Source: Haliclystus octoradiatus
Lineage: Eukaryota; Cnidaria; Staurozoa; Stauromedusae; Haliclystidae
Assembly: GCA_916610825.1 (NCBI GenBank)
Contig: OU744446.1
Location: forward strand, 24,008,445 to 24,072,444
Direction: 5' to 3'
DNA: 64,000 bases
Shown here: positions 62,001-64,000 of the stretch, piece by piece
Layout of the letters: each line of letters starts with the position of its first letter
How positions within the stretch are numbered: position 1 is the first letter of the stretch
Position numbers and translations under genes: made by a program
Notes under the pieces: model-generated
What the model saw: only the letters and a program-made list of their open reading frames with translations
The model's database searches: none
What the model was told of the DNA's origin: nothing

Positions 62001-63502
62001 CCTACATTGCTGTTATTGTTCACATGTGACTTCACAAATCCTGCCAGCCCAGTTCCTGAAAGGTTTACATTTCTGAGGATGGCGGATGGAATGGTCCAGA
62101 GGGAATTGCATTGTGAGTAGCTGCGGCGCATCGTTGCCAGATCGTTGCGCATTGACAATCGAGACCTGTCTGCCAGAAAATCTGTTGAAATTGATCTCCA
62201 GTGTCGCGGCTGAGATCAGTAAAGAGCGTTTAAAATCATTGCTCTTAGCGAAGAAAGCCACTCCTCTAGAAATAGAGGAGTGGTACGGGTGCCTTCGGTA
62301 GGGCGACACCGTCTACATTACTTTACATTTTTTAGGAAAGGCTACGGGCTTAATTCAAAAGTTTCTTTCTGACTGCATGGCTTCCTCATAGGTAAAACCT
62401 TTGTTAGAGTCAGATTCATTTTCAAATGCAGCACTATGGCTTGTATTTCAAAAATCACAAGCGTGCGAAGGTGTGCGATCAGTTGTTACCATGGCAACAT
62501 GATAACCGGTTGTCACAACAGCACGGTTTTAAGCTGTTTTACAAGTCGTTTTTATTAAGCTTCACATTAAAAAACTCGAATATGGATAATTTCAAATGAA
62601 TATCAGTACCAACTTATTTTTATTGGCAAGTAGGCATCCGATAGATGAGTGTGCGAAGGTCTGCGCGTGCGATCGCACGCCTCGGAATACAAGCCATGCA
62701 GCACTATTCATTCAGTATTTTCCCTCGGAACGCACATTAAATATGTTTCTTTTGAGTTTGTAATTTGTATTGAGTAATATTTTAAAAATGTATTTGTCTC
62801 TTAGTGCAAAGAAAGAGCAGCGTCCCGCCAAAGGAAGAGGAAGAGGGATGATAAATGAAAATTTGAAAAAAGGGCAAAAGACTGCATCAGATTTCAATAA
62901 AGAGAAGAAAGTAACTGATAACGAACGTTCATTAGTGCAGAAACTCAAAGAACAGCGTGGTTAGTCTGCTATCAGATTTTCTTATTGATCTTATCGTTGC
63001 TGTCTTTACCCATGTGTTCTACAGGGTTTAAAATACCTAAGTATTTTGCTTTTGAAAATATTATGTTGCTACTTGGTAGATTCTTTATCTCCCAACCATT
63101 GCATACGTTTTCCAAATATGTTGATGTAGTTTTAAAGTTAAAGTGCTGGCAATGGACAATGATTCATGTGGTGTACTACCTGATCAATACTGATCATAGT
63201 ACTGTGACTGAGGTCGGACATTCAGAAACCTTTTATTAAGTATCATTTAAACAATAATATTTGCTTAAATTGATCCTTGAGATATTGTCATTTCTTTTAT
63301 TTGAAGAGAAAAAGAAAAATTCACAACTTCCATCCCAGTTTTTGACTGCCTTGCTCTTTCCTTGTTGCAGGGTTATGTTTCACCCTGATCCTGATCCTGC
63401 TACAATGCATTCCTTCATGCTTATGCCCAAAAAACTGTTGATAAAAATGTTGTTTCATTTTAGAATCCAAAGAAGATTATGATGATGTTGAAGAATCAGC
63501 AG
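49718..63502 (+). CDS. CASC3: CASC3/MLN51/Barentsz, exon junction complex subunit; 5' part, 8 exons
   Basis: Core exon-junction-complex protein that clamps RNA with eIF4A3 and acts in mRNA localisation, translation and nonsense-mediated decay. Exons: 49718-50012, 56158-56369, 58589-58750, 60305-60402, 60921-61053, 61508-61995, 62805-62959, 63464-63502; 1582 nt, about 527 residues, with consistent phases. The first 220 residues are Ser/Asp/Glu-rich. The SELOR-like core spans exons 4-5: VPRRTRFWDHDDRF (about residues 232-245), then KLWDRTAEKWVHDLYVEEEQAPKEEW (quoted in two overlapping parts below), matching the eIF4A3-binding halves of the family. Exon 6 is Arg/Gly-rich, then contains EQFPALKSE. 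The C-terminal part is off the right edge. The acidic leader is long and divergent, which slightly lowers certainty. Confidence 0.87.
51157..52169. mobile_element. TAGCCTGC-family element, copy 3 (1013 bp)
   Basis: Inverted repeats of about 105 bp with a handful of mismatches, beginning TAGCCTGCTCGCAGACTCA. Perfect 9-bp target duplication TCCTCCGCA (51148-51156 and 52170-52178). The interior has no transposase frame. Confidence 0.92.
52687..52853 (-). repeat. 3' LTR (minus-strand sense), 167 bp
   Basis: TGTGATATAACGTGAG ... TATACGACA, about 95% identical by eye to 54912-55077. Confidence 0.9.
53085..54236. mobile_element. hAT-like element, ATGGCTTGTATTCC family, long copy, nested
   Basis: Ends ATGGCTTGTATTCCGAGG and GGAATACAAGCCAT, with subterminal GATCGCACGCC repeats on both sides (one arm has three in a row at 54149-54178). 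No clear target duplication. Homologous internal blocks (ACAGCTTGAAATCGTGTTG, GGTAACAA) occur inverted in the 62436-62697 copy. No transposase seen. Confidence 0.78.
54250..54860 (-). pseudogene. Gypsy-type integrase remnant
   Basis: Minus strand: a zinc-finger-like segment near 54850-54770 (HxC-type residues in shifted frames), then the catalytic core in an open frame (54697-54422) with MDFAHVVDVG, FILADAGTAWIEAF and FGIPKTFVSDNAKEF, the first two acidic residues of the DDE triad in context. It then frays into frameshifts before the nested element. Confidence 0.82.
54912..55077 (-). repeat. 5' LTR (minus-strand sense), 166 bp
   Basis: TGTGATATAACATGAG ... TATATGACA. The shared core includes TCACGTGATAACGTGTGACG. 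Confidence 0.9.
55142..56098. mobile_element. pogo/Tigger-like DNA transposon relic
   Basis: Ends CAGTGTAACCCGCTTTTAA and TTAAGCGGGTTTCACTG, with internal GGATAAGCGCAA modules. TA is kept only at the left end. It encloses a CENP-B-type HTH relic, consistent with the pogo superfamily. Confidence 0.78.
55671..55836 (+). pseudogene. CENP-B/psq-type HTH remnant of the pogo-like element
   Basis: Plus-strand frame with LSLADKLNCIKLSEKDR, an internal stop, then KAITEKYNISMSQICRILK: the first helix-turn-helix of pogo/Tigger transposases. The DDE catalytic domain is gone. Confidence 0.75.
56158..56369 (+). CDS. CASC3: CASC3 coding exon 2
   Basis: Residues 99-169, DNSDHFEEAVEIVED, then Ser/Glu/Asn-rich, ending TEKVK. 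Acceptor TCATTAG, donor GTAAAG, phase 0. Confidence 0.82.
56370..58588. other. CASC3 intron 2
   Basis: 2.2 kb, AT-rich; no mobile element or gene identified. Confidence 0.55.
58589..58750 (+). CDS. CASC3: CASC3 coding exon 3
   Basis: Residues 170-223, VQRKRQGAKDDDESEEEKCD onward. Acceptor CATACAG; donor placed at GTGTGT after GAC because this gives the phase that exon 4 needs. Confidence 0.8.
58751..60304. other. CASC3 intron 3
   Basis: Contains the inverted repeat at 59055-59290; otherwise nothing recognisable. Confidence 0.55.
59055..59290. repeat. Foldback copy of the interspersed repeat at 19425-19650
   Basis: ATATGAAAAATAATGTTATTAC ... ATCCATTGATCTA pairs with TAGATCAATGGAT ... ATTATTTTTCATAT (about 45-bp arms). 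The left part carries CAGGGTCCAACAAATTCC, the complement of the 19k copy's end. Confidence 0.65.
60305..60402 (+). CDS. CASC3: CASC3 coding exon 4 (SELOR, first half)
   Basis: Residues 224-256, with TKQAIVPRRTRFWDHDDRFD. Acceptor TGTACAG, donor GTAAAT, phase 2. Confidence 0.9.
60403..60920. other. CASC3 intron 4
   Basis: AT-rich; nothing recognisable. Confidence 0.6.
60921..61053 (+). CDS. CASC3: CASC3 coding exon 5 (SELOR, second half)
   Basis: Residues 256-300, REEARNKKLWDRTAEKWVHD followed by LYVEEEQAPKEEWEKQQQ. The W-x-HD-x5-EQAPK pattern is the best family signature. Acceptor GTTCAG, donor GTTGGT, phase 0. Confidence 0.92.
61054..61507. other. CASC3 intron 5
   Basis: Nothing recognisable. 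Confidence 0.6.
61508..61995 (+). CDS. CASC3: CASC3 coding exon 6
   Basis: Residues 301-462: SERRNEQQQRRRERT, an RGRGGRYNPRRNYNQRE patch, Glu/Arg-rich stretch, DEQFPALKSE, then Ser/Thr- and Lys-rich sequence. Acceptor TTGAAG, donor GTAGGC, phase 2. Confidence 0.88.
62010..62325. other. GC-rich structured segment in CASC3 intron 6
   Basis: Clearly higher G+C than surroundings and open in two overlapping frames on opposite strands (62086-62301 plus, 62013-62309 minus). It ends with a perfect 10-bp hairpin CACTCCTCTA-GAAA-TAGAGGAGTG (62259-62282) and a second hairpin (ACGGGTG/CACCGT). Probably a mobile-element or structured-RNA-derived insert; family unknown. Confidence 0.35.
62436..62697. mobile_element. 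hAT-like element, ATGGCTTGTATT family, short copy (262 bp)
   Basis: Ends ATGGCTTGTATTTC and GGAATACAAGCCAT, with a perfect 8-bp target duplication GCAGCACT (62428-62435 and 62698-62705). Internal sequence is a deletion derivative of the 53085-54236 copy in reverse orientation. Confidence 0.88.
62805..62959 (+). CDS. CASC3: CASC3 coding exon 7
   Basis: Residues 463-514, AKKEQRPAKGRGRGMINENL onward. Acceptor TCTTAG, donor GTTAGT, phase 1. Confidence 0.85.
62960..63463. other. CASC3 intron 7
   Basis: Short random-looking frames only. Confidence 0.6.
63464..63502 (+). CDS. CASC3: CASC3 coding exon 8 (last in window)
   Basis: Residues 515-527, ESKEDYDDVEESA. Acceptor ATTTTAG, donor GTAAAA. A short exon supported by phase and acidic composition. 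Confidence 0.75.
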
Positions 63503-64000
63503 GTAAAAATGCTTTCTAGGTTTGAGAATTACATCTCATAAATTTGAATTTAAATATTTTCTGCTTACATGTTTTGTCTTGAGCGCTAATTTGGAAAACA
63601 GATTTACAATGATTAATTTTAATGTACATTTAGCAAATGTATAGAACAGCTTCAGATTTTCATTGAGTCTTCCAGGAGCGTGGATCCCGGGGTTTATTAA
63701 ACTCTTGCGCTGAGACACACAAAACAGCTAAAAAAGAATCACACTGGACTGCTGGTTTGCGATTGATAAGGGTTTTTATCTTGGGTCTCGCTGCATACAG
63801 CAATGTTTCTTGTCAATTTTGTGCTAAATAGAATATCACAGTAATATCATGTAGTTCATTCCAAATAAACCATTGCTTTCATCTTGCATGTATTATTGTA
63901 ATGAAACAGCATATTTGTTACACAAACAGACAGAATAATTAATTGTGTTTCAAATAGAACTGCATTTCCTACTGAAACCGACTGCAATTATCCCATCTTA
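63503..64000. other. CASC3 intron 8, right edge
   Basis: No exon visible before the window ends. Confidence 0.55.

Overview
The window is AT-rich animal nuclear DNA: three conserved genes broken into short exons by GT-AG introns of 0.1 to 9 kb, with introns and spacers full of transposon debris. An aquatic invertebrate fits best, given the mix of a DIRS/Ngaro-like gag, hammerhead-type Penelope-like remnants, a CR1-like LINE and internally deleted Ty3/Gypsy elements. A tunicate is possible, but I cannot prove a clade from this sequence.

Layout. Positions 1-24990 (minus strand) hold the first 17 coding exons (about 451 residues) of DNAJC13/RME-8, the endosomal DnaJ protein. The rest of the gene, including the J domain, lies off the left edge. 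Its 9.3-kb intron 10 carries a MULE-like element with a 9-bp target duplication, a DIRS/Ngaro-like gag ORF and a perfect 133-bp-arm palindrome whose arms each fold as a hammerhead ribozyme. Positions 25686-28330 are a decayed LINE (minus strand) with endonuclease and reverse-transcriptase remnants. Positions 28405-29604 (minus) are an intronless 399-residue ORF that I do not recognise. Positions 30068-49174 (minus) are a complete 15-exon GPD2, the mitochondrial FAD-dependent glycerol-3-phosphate dehydrogenase with C-terminal EF hands, about 714 residues. From 49718 to the right edge (plus strand) are the first eight coding exons of CASC3/Barentsz/MLN51, an exon-junction-complex subunit; its C-terminus is off the right edge.

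GPD2 and CASC3 are head to head, with 543 bp between start codons, so they probably share a promoter region. DNAJC13, the orphan ORF and GPD2 all read leftward. The three conserved genes are unrelated housekeeping functions (endosomal sorting, mitochondrial redox shuttle, mRNA surveillance and localisation); nothing suggests a pathway cluster.

The unusual content is mobile DNA: a family of TAGCCTGC-ended elements (four copies, 9-bp target duplications), a hAT-like ATGGCTTGTATTCC family (two copies, one nested in an LTR element), two LTR elements that both lost everything between early gag and integrase, a pogo/Tigger-like relic, tRNA-derived SINEs and palindromic GTTCATGAAC repeats. Exon boundaries were placed by hand from splice consensus, reading frame and family similarity; phases close across all three genes.
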